Below, in pieces: positions 37,090-45,530 of a stretch of 64,000 bases of DNA. The notes beneath the pieces were generated by a model. It was not told the DNA's origin and made no database searches. It saw only the letters and a list, made by a program, of their open reading frames with translations. The stretch spans positions 2,852,001-2,916,000 of the forward strand of contig OZ251573.1 in the NCBI GenBank assembly GCA_965243545.1, in the 5' to 3' direction. Position numbers and translations under genes: made by a program. Every line of letters starts with the position of its first letter. Position 1 is the first letter of the stretch. The stretch comes from CATQHW01 sp965243545 (GTDB lineage: Bacteria; Spirochaetota; Spirochaetia; SZUA-6; Bin103).

Positions 37090-38648
37090 GCCCCTCCGTC
37101 GCGCCACGTCGACCGCGACCCGGGCAGCAGGCGCCGCAGGCGCCGCCGGCACGACCACGCCAACGAGCGGAAAAACCACCACGCCTCCCGCAGATCGTAC
37201 ACCTCCCGCGCCCGCTCGCGTAGCGCCCGCCACCCGGTGGGGATACCGGTCGCCTCGCGCGCCGCGTTGCGCGAGGCGTTCCCGCGCCGCGCCGCCGCGC
37301 TCAGCCCCAGCCGGGCGGGTGCGATTTCCCGTACGTCGCCGAAGTCCGCGGGCCGCCTGCCGGTCCGTTCCGCCCGCCGTAGCGCCCAGGTGCGGGCGAT
37401 CCACACGGTCGCGCCGCCGGGGAGGCGCGAGATGGCCATGACCGCGCCCCGCAGGCGGGAATGCAGGGCGTGCACCAGGTTCCTCGCCGCCGCCGCGGCC
37501 GGCAGCCGGACGTGGAACGGTGACGCCGGAAACTCGTCCAAGGCGGAGCCGGCCGCCGCCACCCGCACGCGCGGGTCCGGACCGAACACTTCACGGAGCC
37601 ACGCCGTCCGTTGCGGGTCGCGGCCGGCGTCCAGTTCGACGCGCACCACCAGATCATGCACCCGGTCGGTCAGGAGATGCACCACCGCCGCCGCCACCTG
37701 CTCGCCCGAACAGCGGCCCGCGTCGATGGTTACCACGTAGCGCGGCACCGCGTAGATGCGCCCGGGCGCGACGCTGCGGTAGCGGGGATGGGCGATCAGA
37801 TGGGCCACCTTGCCCCATTGCAGGCGGCGGCTACGCTCCTTCTCCTCCCTTCCCTCGGCCTCGCGCCCCTGATGCCACACCATCGCGGCGCGCACCGGCA
37901 CGAACAGCCCGCCGCGGACGTACGCCCGGTAGGCGAGTTCGGTGTCCTCCATTCCCCACCGCGCGAACGACTCGTCGCTGCCGCCCACCTCCCGGTAAAA
38001 GTCCCGGCCGATACCGAAGTTGCCGCCGACTATCACGTGGAACAGGTCGGCGGCGCGGGTGGTCATGTCGGCCATCCGCAGCAGGTGGCCGTCGATCCAG
38101 GGCCGGTCGACCGGCCGTTGCCCGAACAGCTCCCGTAGCGCGCCGGGCCGGCGCCGGATCGTCTGCGCGGAAACGTCGTCCACCGCGACGCTGGCGCGAA
38201 ACCCGATGGTCACGACGTCGGAAACGGCGTGGTGCCAGCGGGCGTGCGCGGCCAGCCATCCCGCCTCCGGCAGCGAATCGCCGTCCAGGAACAGGATAAT
38301 GCCGTGCGCGGCCGCCCGCACGCCGGTGTTGCGCGCCCGCGCGATGCCGAACCCGCGGCGTTGCTGGCGCACCACCCGGACGGTCAGCGCCGACGGAGGC
38401 GGCGCCAGCGGCGGCTCGGAGCCGTCGTCGACGATCACCACCTCGAACAGCTCACGCGGCCACGTCTGCCCCTCCAGGGCCGCCAGGGTCCGCTCCAGCA
38501 CCGCCGCCGGCGTTCGGTAGCAGGGCATTATCACGCTCACCGGCAGCGCGGGGATGAACTCCTCCGGCGGCGGCAGCGCCACTTGGCGCCAATCATTGTA
38601 GCGCACCTGCGCCGGTTGCGGAGACGCCGCTTGCGCCACGCGCGGCAA
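37086..38648 (-). CDS. GT2-family glycosyltransferase, paralogue of 22240-23676
   Basis: The product is 520 residues. Motifs are SVIMPCYRTPAAVL, VVIVDDGSEPPL, the canonical metal site FLDGDS, GGNFGIGRDFY and GMEDTELAYRA. It aligns along nearly its whole length with the product of 22240-23676 and adds about 60 C-terminal residues rich in Trp and Arg. The annotated TTG at 38648 is 6 bases after the preceding gene, and a GTG nine bases later is an alternative. The pair are probably duplicated enzymes with different donors or acceptors. Confidence 0.88.
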   Translation of the reverse strand: MPRVAQAASPQPAQVRYNDWRQVALPPPEEFIPALPVSVIMPCYRTPAAVLERTLAALEGQTWPRELFEVVIVDDGSEPPLAPPPSALTVRVVRQQRRGFGIARARNTGVRAAAHGIILFLDGDSLPEAGWLAAHARWHHAVSDVVTIGFRASVAVDDVSAQTIRRRPGALRELFGQRPVDRPWIDGHLLRMADMTTRAADLFHVIVGGNFGIGRDFYREVGGSDESFARWGMEDTELAYRAYVRGGLFVPVRAAMVWHQGREAEGREEKERSRRLQWGKVAHLIAHPRYRSVAPGRIYAVPRYVVTIDAGRCSGEQVAAAVVHLLTDRVHDLVVRVELDAGRDPQRTAWLREVFGPDPRVRVAAAGSALDEFPASPFHVRLPAAAAARNLVHALHSRLRGAVMAISRLPGGATVWIARTWALRRAERTGRRPADFGDVREIAPARLGLSAAARRGNASRNAAREATGIPTGWRALRERAREVYDLREAWWFFRSLAWSCRRRLRRLLPGSRSTWRDGGA

Positions 38649-38654
38649 ACGGGG

Positions 38655-40460
38655 TTAATCGGCCGCCGGCGGCGGAACGGCGGCGCCGGCTCCGGCCGCA
38701 GCTTCGGCCGCGTGCACCAGTTCCCAGCCGCAGAACACCAGCGCCAAGCCCTTGAACGCCGTCTCCGGGTGGCGTTGCGCCAGCCGGCCGTCCGCCAGAT
38801 AGCGGCGCGCCTGCGCCTCCGAGGCGCCGCGGCGCAGGTACTTCAACTCGATCACGTAGCCGTAGCGCATCCCCGGCGAGCGCGTGCGGAGCGGCTCCAG
38901 CACCAAGTCCGCGTAGCCCTTGGCCAACTCCATCTCGGTGTGAATCACGAAGTAGCGCGAGATGCTCAGGTAGGAGGCCACGAAGCCCTGCACCATCTTC
39001 TCGCCCTGCAGGTAGTCGCGCACGCTCGTCTGCTCCGCCATCACGGCGCTCAGCCGCTCGATCGCCGGCCGCCAGGCGCCTTCCAACGCCATGTCCTGCG
39101 TCAGCAGACGGAACTCCACCAGGTCCAACGAGAACACCCGGACGTCCCGGTAGGCGTCGCGCAGAAAGCCGTACAGCAGCCGCCGCACCGTCTGGTTCGG
39201 TATGGCCAGCCGCGGCGTCTCGGCGGTCACGCCGCGGATGCTCAGCAGGCCGAAGTAGTGGAGCAGCGACAGAAAGTTCTCCCGTTCGGCCAGCCGCGCC
39301 AGCGGAAAGCTGTCCACGATCTCGCTGTCCTCCCGCCCTTCGGCGATCACTCCGCGCAGCAGGTCGAAGTTGCCATTCAATTGGCGCTCGTTTATCTCCT
39401 GTTCGACGGTGAGCAGGTGGCGCAGCTTGCCGTAGTCGATGCGCACGTTGGGGTCGATCAGTTTGTCGGGTCCCGGCTTGTTGGGCAGCGAGTGCTGCAG
39501 GTAGTAGAGCACCATGTCGGTGTTGTAGACGAAGTTCGGCGCCGTCTCGGCGAAGCGGTAGCCGTCGTACCATTCGCGCATGGTGGCGAGCGCGGCCTCC
39601 GGGTCCCGGTCGAACACGCCGAGGTCGCGGTAGGTCCCGATCATGCCGCGCACCTCGTCCTCGGTGAAGCCGAGCATCTCGTTGAACTCGGGACGCAGGC
39701 TGAGGTTGGAGCCGATGTTGAAGCCGCTGGTGACGTCGTCCATGGTTATCGGCGAGACGCCGGTGACGAACAGCCGCTCAATGGCCCCGGTCTCGGTGGT
39801 GCCGGCCTTGAGCGTACCGAAGAAGTTGCGATAGAAGCCGTCGCCGTGGGTGAACAGGTGATAGGCGTCGGCCCCCCGATGCGCCAGGACGGTGTTGGCG
39901 AAGTTGTCGTACTCGTCGATCAGGACGTAGAGCGGGATGCCCTGGTCGCTCACGTACAGGAACAATTCGTCCAATTGGCCGCTGATCGACCGCTGGCGGA
40001 CGATGACGCGCGCAGTCTCCTCGTCGAACAGGTCGCGGTTGCGGCGCAGCATGTGCCGCAGATGACGGGTACAGTACTCCTCGAAGTGTATCTCGAGCGT
40101 GGGCAGCGCCTGCTTGAACGCCGAGAAGTCAAAGTACAGCGTTACGTAACGGCTGCGGTTGGGCGTCGGGTTGGCGCCGACTTCGGTGCCGGCGAAGACG
40201 GCGTCGTAGCAGGAAGCCTGCACGCGGTTGTAGTAAGCGTTGAGCATGGTGAGCCACAGCGACTTGCCGAACCTCCGCGGGCGGATGAAGAACGCGTAGC
40301 GCCCCTCCTGCTCCAAGGTGCGGATGAAGCGGGTCTTGTCTACGTACAGGCAGCCGTCAAGGCGGATGGCGCGGAAGTTGCCCCGCCCGTAGGGAATGGC
40401 CGGAAACGGCGCAGGGTCGCCGGGCGCAGGGACAGGCGGCGCGGTCGCGGATGCGGACAC
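38655..40460 (-). CDS. AAA-ATPase-like / PD-(D/E)XK nuclease domain protein (DUF1703 type)
   Basis: The product is 601 residues. The N-terminal part has IPYGRGNFRAIR, YVDKTRFIRTLE and the Walker A variant RPRRFGKSLW at about residues 60-69, then Walker B-like YVLIDEYDNF. The C-terminal part ends with YGYVIELKYLRRG, which holds the ExK of the PD-(D/E)XK fold. The family is abundant in Bacteroidetes and spirochaetes, and its function is unknown (mobile-element or defence roles have been suggested). It starts at a GTG. It precedes the GT2 gene by only 6 bases, so the glycan genes may share its promoter. Confidence 0.9.
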   Translation of the reverse strand: MSASATAPPVPAPGDPAPFPAIPYGRGNFRAIRLDGCLYVDKTRFIRTLEQEGRYAFFIRPRRFGKSLWLTMLNAYYNRVQASCYDAVFAGTEVGANPTPNRSRYVTLYFDFSAFKQALPTLEIHFEEYCTRHLRHMLRRNRDLFDEETARVIVRQRSISGQLDELFLYVSDQGIPLYVLIDEYDNFANTVLAHRGADAYHLFTHGDGFYRNFFGTLKAGTTETGAIERLFVTGVSPITMDDVTSGFNIGSNLSLRPEFNEMLGFTEDEVRGMIGTYRDLGVFDRDPEAALATMREWYDGYRFAETAPNFVYNTDMVLYYLQHSLPNKPGPDKLIDPNVRIDYGKLRHLLTVEQEINERQLNGNFDLLRGVIAEGREDSEIVDSFPLARLAERENFLSLLHYFGLLSIRGVTAETPRLAIPNQTVRRLLYGFLRDAYRDVRVFSLDLVEFRLLTQDMALEGAWRPAIERLSAVMAEQTSVRDYLQGEKMVQGFVASYLSISRYFVIHTEMELAKGYADLVLEPLRTRSPGMRYGYVIELKYLRRGASEAQARRYLADGRLAQRHPETAFKGLALVFCGWELVHAAEAAAGAGAAVPPPAAD

Positions 40461-40466
40461 GCGAAC

Positions 40467-40472
40467 ACTCTA
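40467..40472 (-). promoter_or_regulatory. -10 box TAGAGT, 6 bases before start
   Basis: Precedes the GTG at 40460 of the AAA/PD-(D/E)XK gene by 6 bases, in a 115-bp divergent gap. Confidence 0.45.
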
Positions 40473-40562
40473 CCACGTCACGGCGCGTTCGAACCACGCC
40501 GCCGGCCCCCCTCCCCCGCGGCGGCACGCGCCCGGAGGGCGGCGCGAGGCGGTTGCACGTAC

Positions 40563-40568
40563 TATACT
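40563..40568 (+). promoter_or_regulatory. -10 box TATACT, 7 bases before start
   Basis: Matches the consensus found upstream of several other genes here, with ATG 40576 seven bases downstream. Confidence 0.55.
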
Positions 40569-40575
40569 GCCGCGC

Positions 40576-41148
40576 ATGGCCTCCTTGCGTATGCATCGGG
40601 TGGGGAAACACGTGATTCCCGGCTTCCTGATCGTCTACGTGCTGATCGCGGGAACCAATCTCCTCTTTGGATTCCGCGCCGGTGAGATCTTTCCGTTCTT
40701 CGCCTGGACGCTGTTCTCGCATACCCCGGAGCGGATCAAGCTGCAGCCCGCCATTCTGCTGCACACGATCGACGGCGCCCCGGCGGCCGGAGCGCGCTAC
40801 CTGCTGCCCGGCGCAAGCGGCGGTGATCGCGCGTCCCTGCAGCGGGTGTACCGCGAGTGCGGCTTCGGCCAACAGCGCCGCGCGCGGGTGACGGGGGCGG
40901 GCGGCGCGCGGAACCCGGCCCGCCCCGGCACGCTGCCCGGCCGTTGCGACGCGCTGGTACGGCGGATCGTCTTTCCGATCGTGGAGCGGCTGGCGGGAGC
41001 GCGCGCGGAGTTCAGTATCGTCCTGTTGCGCGTCGACCTGCATGAGGTTCGCGCCGACCTCGACGGGCTCGCGGCGGGCACGTCGACGCGCGCCGACCAT
41101 TACCGGCTCGACCGGACTTTGGGCCGCTGGACTACGGCCGGCCTCTGA
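40576..41148 (+). CDS. Membrane-anchored protein of unknown function, partner of the HTTM-like protein
   Basis: The product is 190 residues. One transmembrane helix (residues about 12-30) is followed by FFAWTLFSHTPERIK and a soluble domain with two long stretches of mixed helix and strand. The segment after the helix resembles the C-terminal domain of the fused protein at 23673-25466. The gene ends in a TGATG where the downstream HTTM-like gene would start if a 17-bp tandem duplication were absent. I cannot assign a biochemical function. Confidence 0.7.
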   Translation: MASLRMHRVGKHVIPGFLIVYVLIAGTNLLFGFRAGEIFPFFAWTLFSHTPERIKLQPAILLHTIDGAPAAGARYLLPGASGGDRASLQRVYRECGFGQQRRARVTGAGGARNPARPGTLPGRCDALVRRIVFPIVERLAGARAEFSIVLLRVDLHEVRADLDGLAAGTSTRADHYRLDRTLGRWTTAGL

Positions 41149-41175
41149 TGCGGGGCGGCCTCTGATGCGGGGCGG
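41142..41175 (+). repeat. 17-bp tandem duplication across a stop/start junction
   Basis: Two exact copies of cctctgatgcggggcgg lie at 41142-41158 and 41159-41175. The first contains the stop of the upstream gene and the second the ATG of the downstream gene. Without the duplication the two genes would overlap as TGATG. Confidence 0.85.
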
Positions 41176-42175
41176 CATCGTGCGCCGGTGGGCGGTCGTG
41201 CGCCGGTTCCGCCTGCGGCTGCGGTTCGATCCCGGGCCGCGGCGCCGGCCGGCGGACCTGCGGCGCGCCGCCGGCGGCGTGATCTGGCAGGCCCGTTGTT
41301 TCTATCTGTTCGTCGTATTCCTCTCCTGGAGCGACTTGTCGACCGCCGCGGTCGCGCGGGCGGGAACGCCTGCCGCGCCGCTGTGGCCGGTCGTCATACT
41401 CAACGAGCTGCTCCCGGCCGGGGAGGGGCTGGCCGGCATCGCGATCGCCGGCTCGCTGATCGCTCTGCTGGCGGCGGTGTTCCCGGGCAGCCGCCTCTGG
41501 CGCCTCGCGGTCTTGCTCTATCTCCTGGTGGTGGTGGCGTTGCGCAACTCCTACGGCGGCATCACTCACGGCAGTCACTTCCTGATCTACGCCGGGTTCG
41601 CGTTCCTGTTTCTGCCGCCCGGCCGCCGGACGGGGATGTCGCGCGGCGACGTGCTTGACTGCGTCATGGTGCTCTGGTTCGCCCAGAGCATCGTGTTGCT
41701 GGCCTACTCCCTGGCCGGCTTCTGGAAGCTCTGGGCCAGCGGTCCGGAGCTGCTGGCCGCGGACGGCTTCGTGCGGATACTGCTCCACCACCTGATGGAT
41801 ACGACGCGCCCCGTACCCCCGCTGATGCCGTTCCTGGCGCGGCACGGCCGGCTGGCGCAGCTCCTGTTTCTGGGCGTCGTCTACGTCGAGCTCTGCTCCC
41901 TGGCGGTGCTGTTCAGGCCGCACCTGCACCGGCCGTGGGGCATCGCGTTGATGCTGGCCCACTTCGGCGCAGCCTGGGCGCTGGGAGTCGCGTTTCCCGC
42001 GCAACAGTTCATCGTCGGGCTGCTGCTGGTCTGCTCGCCGTTGGCGCCGGCCCGGTTCTCGCTGCCCGGCATGGCGCGGTCATTACCGGTCCTGGGACTC
42101 GCTTTTCGGTACGCCGGAAGAAACCCCGGCAGGCCGGCTATTCGCCGGCCGGGAACTCCACCCACCAGCCGTTGA
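41165..42175 (+). CDS. HTTM-like multispanning membrane protein
   Basis: The product is 336 residues with about eight hydrophobic helices. Readable features are ARCFYLFVVFLSW near the N-terminus, LLAYSLAGFWKLW, and VYVELCSLAVLFRPH followed by HRPWGIALMLAHFGAAW, in the order seen in HTTM-type proteins. It starts 16 bases after the upstream gene, with which it probably forms a two-protein version of the fused protein at 23673. The last 30 residues run into a dispersed repeat and overlap the convergent LTD gene by 38 bases, so the C-terminus may be altered. Confidence 0.6.
   Translation: MRGGIVRRWAVVRRFRLRLRFDPGPRRRPADLRRAAGGVIWQARCFYLFVVFLSWSDLSTAAVARAGTPAAPLWPVVILNELLPAGEGLAGIAIAGSLIALLAAVFPGSRLWRLAVLLYLLVVVALRNSYGGITHGSHFLIYAGFAFLFLPPGRRTGMSRGDVLDCVMVLWFAQSIVLLAYSLAGFWKLWASGPELLAADGFVRILLHHLMDTTRPVPPLMPFLARHGRLAQLLFLGVVYVELCSLAVLFRPHLHRPWGIALMLAHFGAAWALGVAFPAQQFIVGLLLVCSPLAPARFSLPGMARSLPVLGLAFRYAGRNPGRPAIRRPGTPPTSR
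42080..42121. repeat. Dispersed repeat, copy 1
   Basis: The sequence from tcattaccggtcctggg to cgccggaaga recurs at 45442-45487 with one substitution and a 3-base insertion. Here it forms the 3' end of the HTTM-like gene. Confidence 0.8.
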
Positions 42176-43423
42176 ACTGGCCGGTACGGATGCGGGCGAT
42201 GCCGCGCTCGTAGGCGGGGAGCGGCGCCAGCGCCACGCAGGCGCCGCTCCGCAGCACGCCGTGCTCGTCAAAGCGAAAGCTGCGGCGGTAGAAGCCGGAC
42301 TGCCTGCGGCCGGCGGCAAGCTCCGCCGGGTCCGCCGGGAACGCGTCCAGATAGAAGCGTTCCTGCAGGTCCTCGGACGCGCACGGCTCCTTGTGGTAGG
42401 TCAACTCCGTGCCGGCCACGTCGACATAGAGGTCGAAGGCGGCGCTTGCAACCGGCGCGCCCCGCTCGCCGGCCGCAAGCGCCCGGAGCGCGGACCAATA
42501 CCGGACTATCGGCGGTTGCGCCAGGGTCAGGTCGATCGCCGCTCCGGCGTTCGGAGCGCCGGGCGTGGGGCTGGCAACGGTCCGGAAGGGACCGGTGAGG
42601 TCGGGCACGCGGGCGTAGCTCATGCCCCGGCCGGAGTCGCCCTCCCGCCAGTCGACCTGCGCCACCGGGCGCCCGTACCAGGTCCAGATGCCGAGTTCCT
42701 CGTCCCGGCCGAGCGCGAAGCCCGGCCAGCGGTCCGAGTCGAGCTCGACGCGCAGGTAGGCGCCCGGCTCGATGCGCAGGTCAGGCAGGAACGGGATGCG
42801 CCGGCTGCGGTCGGTCAGGTCGTCGGCCAGCACGAAGTCGGCGAGCGCCAGCGGCGCGCCGGAGGCGTTGTAGAGCTCGAACCAGTCGCGCGGTTCGCCG
42901 CGGGCAGCCACCTCGTTGATGATCAGACCAGGGGCTTGCGGCTGGCCGTCCGGCCCGACGCCCGCGGGCGCATCCGCTTCGGCGCTGCCCCAGAGTACGC
43001 CCTCGAAGCGGCCGGAGACGGCCGCCCCGGGTTGCAAGCCGGCTGCGTGCAACTCCAGGGTGAAGGTCCTGAACGGGGTTATGTTCTCCGGCTTGGTCGC
43101 TCCGGGCCGCACCGACCACGTGAAGGCGCTGAGCTGCCTCTCCCGCGTCGCCGGAGCCGGAGGACGCCGGTCGACGCGGTGACGAGCGCCGCCGTAGAAG
43201 TAGCGCGGTTCCAGCCACACCGTGACTCCGCGGATAGTCGAGTCCACTTCCATCGCCATGAGGGTGACCACGACGAGGTTCTCTCTTCCTCCCGGCAGCG
43301 CCGGTTCTTCGGGCCCCGCCAAGGCGGTGGTAACGCTCGATAGGCCGACTCCCTGCTCCGTTCCATCCAGCAGGTAACGGGTCACGGTCCCGGTTGCGAA
43401 CGGATCGGACTGCCCCGCCCGGC
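42138..43423 (-). CDS. Lamin-tail-domain (LTD) part of a CotH protein, with C-terminal module; probably frameshifted from the upstream gene
   Basis: From about 43423 the frame reads SDPFATGTVTRYLL and continues for about 425 residues. A beta-rich stretch is followed by a lamin-tail domain (LIINEVAARGEPRDWFELYN, ending AQVDW) and then one copy of the recurrent module (DLYVD, YHKEPC, GVLRSGACVAL, RIRTGQF; 42175-42440). No signal peptide is present, although both domains are extracytoplasmic types. The likely explanation is a frameshift in the G-rich run near 43420-43430 that splits one CotH-LTD-module gene. Alternatively, a separate protein starts at the GTG at 43385, which overlaps the CotH stop. 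Confidence 0.7.
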
Positions 43424-44734
43424 CCAGGCGGTCTCGAACCGCAACTCGAAGGAGGTCGGCTCGCCCCAGCACCACCGCCCGACCTCGGCCGGCGGGCGCA
43501 AGCGTATCCCATCCGCCGGCTCGGACTCCGGGGCCGCCGGGAGCCCGGCGCGGCGTTCGCGAATGAAGCGGCGCACGCGGTCGGCGCCGCGCGCCGCTGC
43601 GGCGCGCCGGTCAGGCCGCGCATGGGCCTGCACGATCGCCGCCATCCGTTCGCTACGGCGCAGCAGTTCGGTTTCGTCCCACACCGTGTCGAGCAGTTCC
43701 GAAAGCCGCGTGGCATATGCCTCGCGCCACCGGCGTTCACCGTACAGACGGTGGGCGACGGCGCCGCGCGCATCGATCACCCACTGAGCCAACGTGAACG
43801 TGCCATCCGGGCCCCATGGAATGAACACGAAGCGCCCGCCCGGCTCGCGGTAGACGTGGTAGTTGTTGTTGCTGAGGACATAACCGTCCCCTTGCCGAAC
43901 CAGAACCTCGGCCGCCCAGAAGGTGAGGAACCGGTCCAGGTCGACGGCCGCGGCCAGGGCTTCCAGGCCGGCCGGTGACGGGTCCTGCAGCGCGGCGACG
44001 ACGGCGTCCACGTCCGACCAGTCGCCGGCGTCCCTGTTGGTCTCCTTTTCGAAGGTGCCGCGGAACTCGGGCCGGAAGTCGCTGAGCGTTCCTTCGTACA
44101 GATTGCCGCCGGCATCGGCGAAGACGCGCCCCAGGAGCGATCGCTTGATGTCCTCGACGTGCACGTAGAGACCCAAATCCTGGCCGTTCACGGCGACCCG
44201 GGCGTAGTTGCAGCGCGGCGCCGGCAGCCCGGCGGCGGCGAACACGTGGTACGCCAGGCAGGTGCTGAGCAGCGAATCGTCCTGCACGCTGTTGTTCAAG
44301 TTGATGCGCCGGAGCACGCCGCCGAGAGCCTGGTCGTCCACGAACTTGTCGAAGCCGAGCTTGAGCGACGGCTTTCCCCAACTGACCGAGCCGATGAATC
44401 CTCTCTTGCGCACGCCGACCTCGCCGTACCGCTGGCCGTCCACGGTGACGTCCGCCGCAAACCAGGAGTAAGCCTCGGCGAACGGCTGCGCGCGGCAGTC
44501 GGCGCCCCCGTACGTCCCCGCGTTGGTCGGCCCCTGGGCGCGCAGGCGGCGCCAGTCGACGGGCGCCATCTCGATGGCGACGTCGAGCACGTGATCGAGG
44601 GCAAACCAGGGATCGCCGGGATGGCCGCCGCCATCCGCCTGGGCCGCAGCCGGTTGGTTCGGCGCAAACAGCAACGCCGCCGCCAGCAGCGTAAACGGCG
44701 CGCTAGGTGGGTTCAGGCGGCGCCGTAGACCCAC
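43382..44734 (-). CDS. CotH-like kinase/spore-coat-H family protein, secreted
   Basis: The product is 450 residues from a GTG at 44734 that overlaps the nucleotidyltransferase stop by 22 bases; an ATG at 44794 is also open. A signal peptide ends near QPAAAQA. CotH features are KLGFDKFVDD, LYVHVEDIKRSLL, NLYEG, NNNYHVYRE and FIPWGPDGTF, the last containing the metal-binding Asp of this atypical kinase fold. The C-terminus ends after FELRFETAWAGRG in a different frame from the LTD half. CotH proteins phosphorylate proteins. In bacteria with an LTD they are usually surface-exposed and poorly understood. Confidence 0.82.
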   Translation of the reverse strand: MGLRRRLNPPSAPFTLLAAALLFAPNQPAAAQADGGGHPGDPWFALDHVLDVAIEMAPVDWRRLRAQGPTNAGTYGGADCRAQPFAEAYSWFAADVTVDGQRYGEVGVRKRGFIGSVSWGKPSLKLGFDKFVDDQALGGVLRRINLNNSVQDDSLLSTCLAYHVFAAAGLPAPRCNYARVAVNGQDLGLYVHVEDIKRSLLGRVFADAGGNLYEGTLSDFRPEFRGTFEKETNRDAGDWSDVDAVVAALQDPSPAGLEALAAAVDLDRFLTFWAAEVLVRQGDGYVLSNNNYHVYREPGGRFVFIPWGPDGTFTLAQWVIDARGAVAHRLYGERRWREAYATRLSELLDTVWDETELLRRSERMAAIVQAHARPDRRAAAARGADRVRRFIRERRAGLPAAPESEPADGIRLRPPAEVGRWCWGEPTSFELRFETAWAGRGSPIRSQPGP

Positions 44735-45069
44735 GTCGTTTCGCTCCGCAATACTTCGGCGAAGCGATCCCGGCGCAGGAGGCGAGCCTGCCACTCCGCT
44801 TCCGCGAATACCATGACGTCGGCGGGCACCGGCAGCGCGGCGGTATCGATGCGCGCGTCGGCGGCCGCCGCGGCGTCGTCGAGCACCAGAATCAGATCGA
44901 CGTCGCTGCCGACGCCCCAGTCGCCGCGCGCGCAGGAGCCGAAGTACCCGATGCGGCGGATCGACCGATTCCGGCCGGCTGCCTCCTGCGCCCAGCGGAC
45001 GACGGCGGCCCGGACCGCTTCGCGGCTAGGCCAGCGCAGTAGCGGCGAAGTCAATGATCGCACCGGCAT
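44713..45069 (-). CDS. MNT-type minimal nucleotidyltransferase (antitoxin of HEPN-MNT pair)
   Basis: The product is 118 residues. GYFGSCARGDWGVGSDVDLIL at about residues 41-61 contains the GS...DxD nucleotidyltransferase signature. It follows the HEPN gene with a 44-base overlap. In known pairs the MNT protein neutralises the HEPN ribonuclease by adding AMP to it near the active site. Confidence 0.9.
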   Translation of the reverse strand: MPVRSLTSPLLRWPSREAVRAAVVRWAQEAAGRNRSIRRIGYFGSCARGDWGVGSDVDLILVLDDAAAAADARIDTAALPVPADVMVFAEAEWQARLLRRDRFAEVLRSETTWVYGAA

Positions 45070-45409
45070 GCGCGACCGCCTCCTTGCTCTGGAGTGGACC
45101 GTAGTGCTCGAACGGAGGTCCTTCCGCGTGGCCGTTCGGGTACCGCGTCGGTACGTAGTAGTTGTCCAGCACGCGCGCCCGTTCGATCAGCGCAGGCTCG
45201 ACCGGCTGCGGCAGGTCGGCCAGCAACCGGGTCAGGACGTGCCCCCACGCCTCCTGCCCGCAGGACAGATGGAGCGCCTTGAGCGCCAGCTCGGCGGCCT
45301 GATGCGCGGCGAAGCACGCCCATTCGTCCCGCCCGTCTTCGCGCGACGCCTGCGCCTGCTCGAGATTGCGTTTCGCCTGCAGGAACCAGTCGCGGGAACG
45401 ATCAGACAT
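45026..45409 (-). CDS. HEPN-domain protein (toxin of HEPN-MNT pair)
   Basis: The product is 127 residues, all-helical, beginning MSDRSRDWFLQAKRNLEQA. The Rx4H ribonuclease motif is RYPNGH near residue 96, with a Tyr-rich neighbourhood (NNYYVP-type). ATG 45409 is preceded 8 bases upstream by TATACT, and an upstream frame to 45445 is less likely. It probably forms an RNA-cleaving toxin-antitoxin system with the overlapping MNT gene. Confidence 0.88.
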   Translation of the reverse strand: MSDRSRDWFLQAKRNLEQAQASREDGRDEWACFAAHQAAELALKALHLSCGQEAWGHVLTRLLADLPQPVEPALIERARVLDNYYVPTRYPNGHAEGPPFEHYGPLQSKEAVAHAGAIIDFAATALA

Positions 45410-45417
45410 CGGCCCGG

Positions 45418-45423
45418 AGTATA
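45418..45423 (-). promoter_or_regulatory. -10 box TATACT, 8 bases before start
   Basis: A GTGACT hexamer 16 bases further upstream could serve as the -35. This is the best complete promoter candidate among the short-leader group. Confidence 0.55.
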
Positions 45424-45441
45424 ACGCATGGCGGCGAGCAG

Positions 45442-45487
45442 TCACTACCGGTCCTGGGTGGGACTCGCTTTTCGGTACGCCGGAAGA
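45442..45487. repeat. Dispersed repeat, copy 2
   Basis: Matches 42080-42121 apart from one substitution and three extra bases. It lies in the 121-bp gap between the HEPN and AAA genes. Confidence 0.8.
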
Positions 45488-45530
45488 CGCTCCGGCGCGC
45501 CGTCCAAGTAACCGGGTCGGCGTCTCGTGA

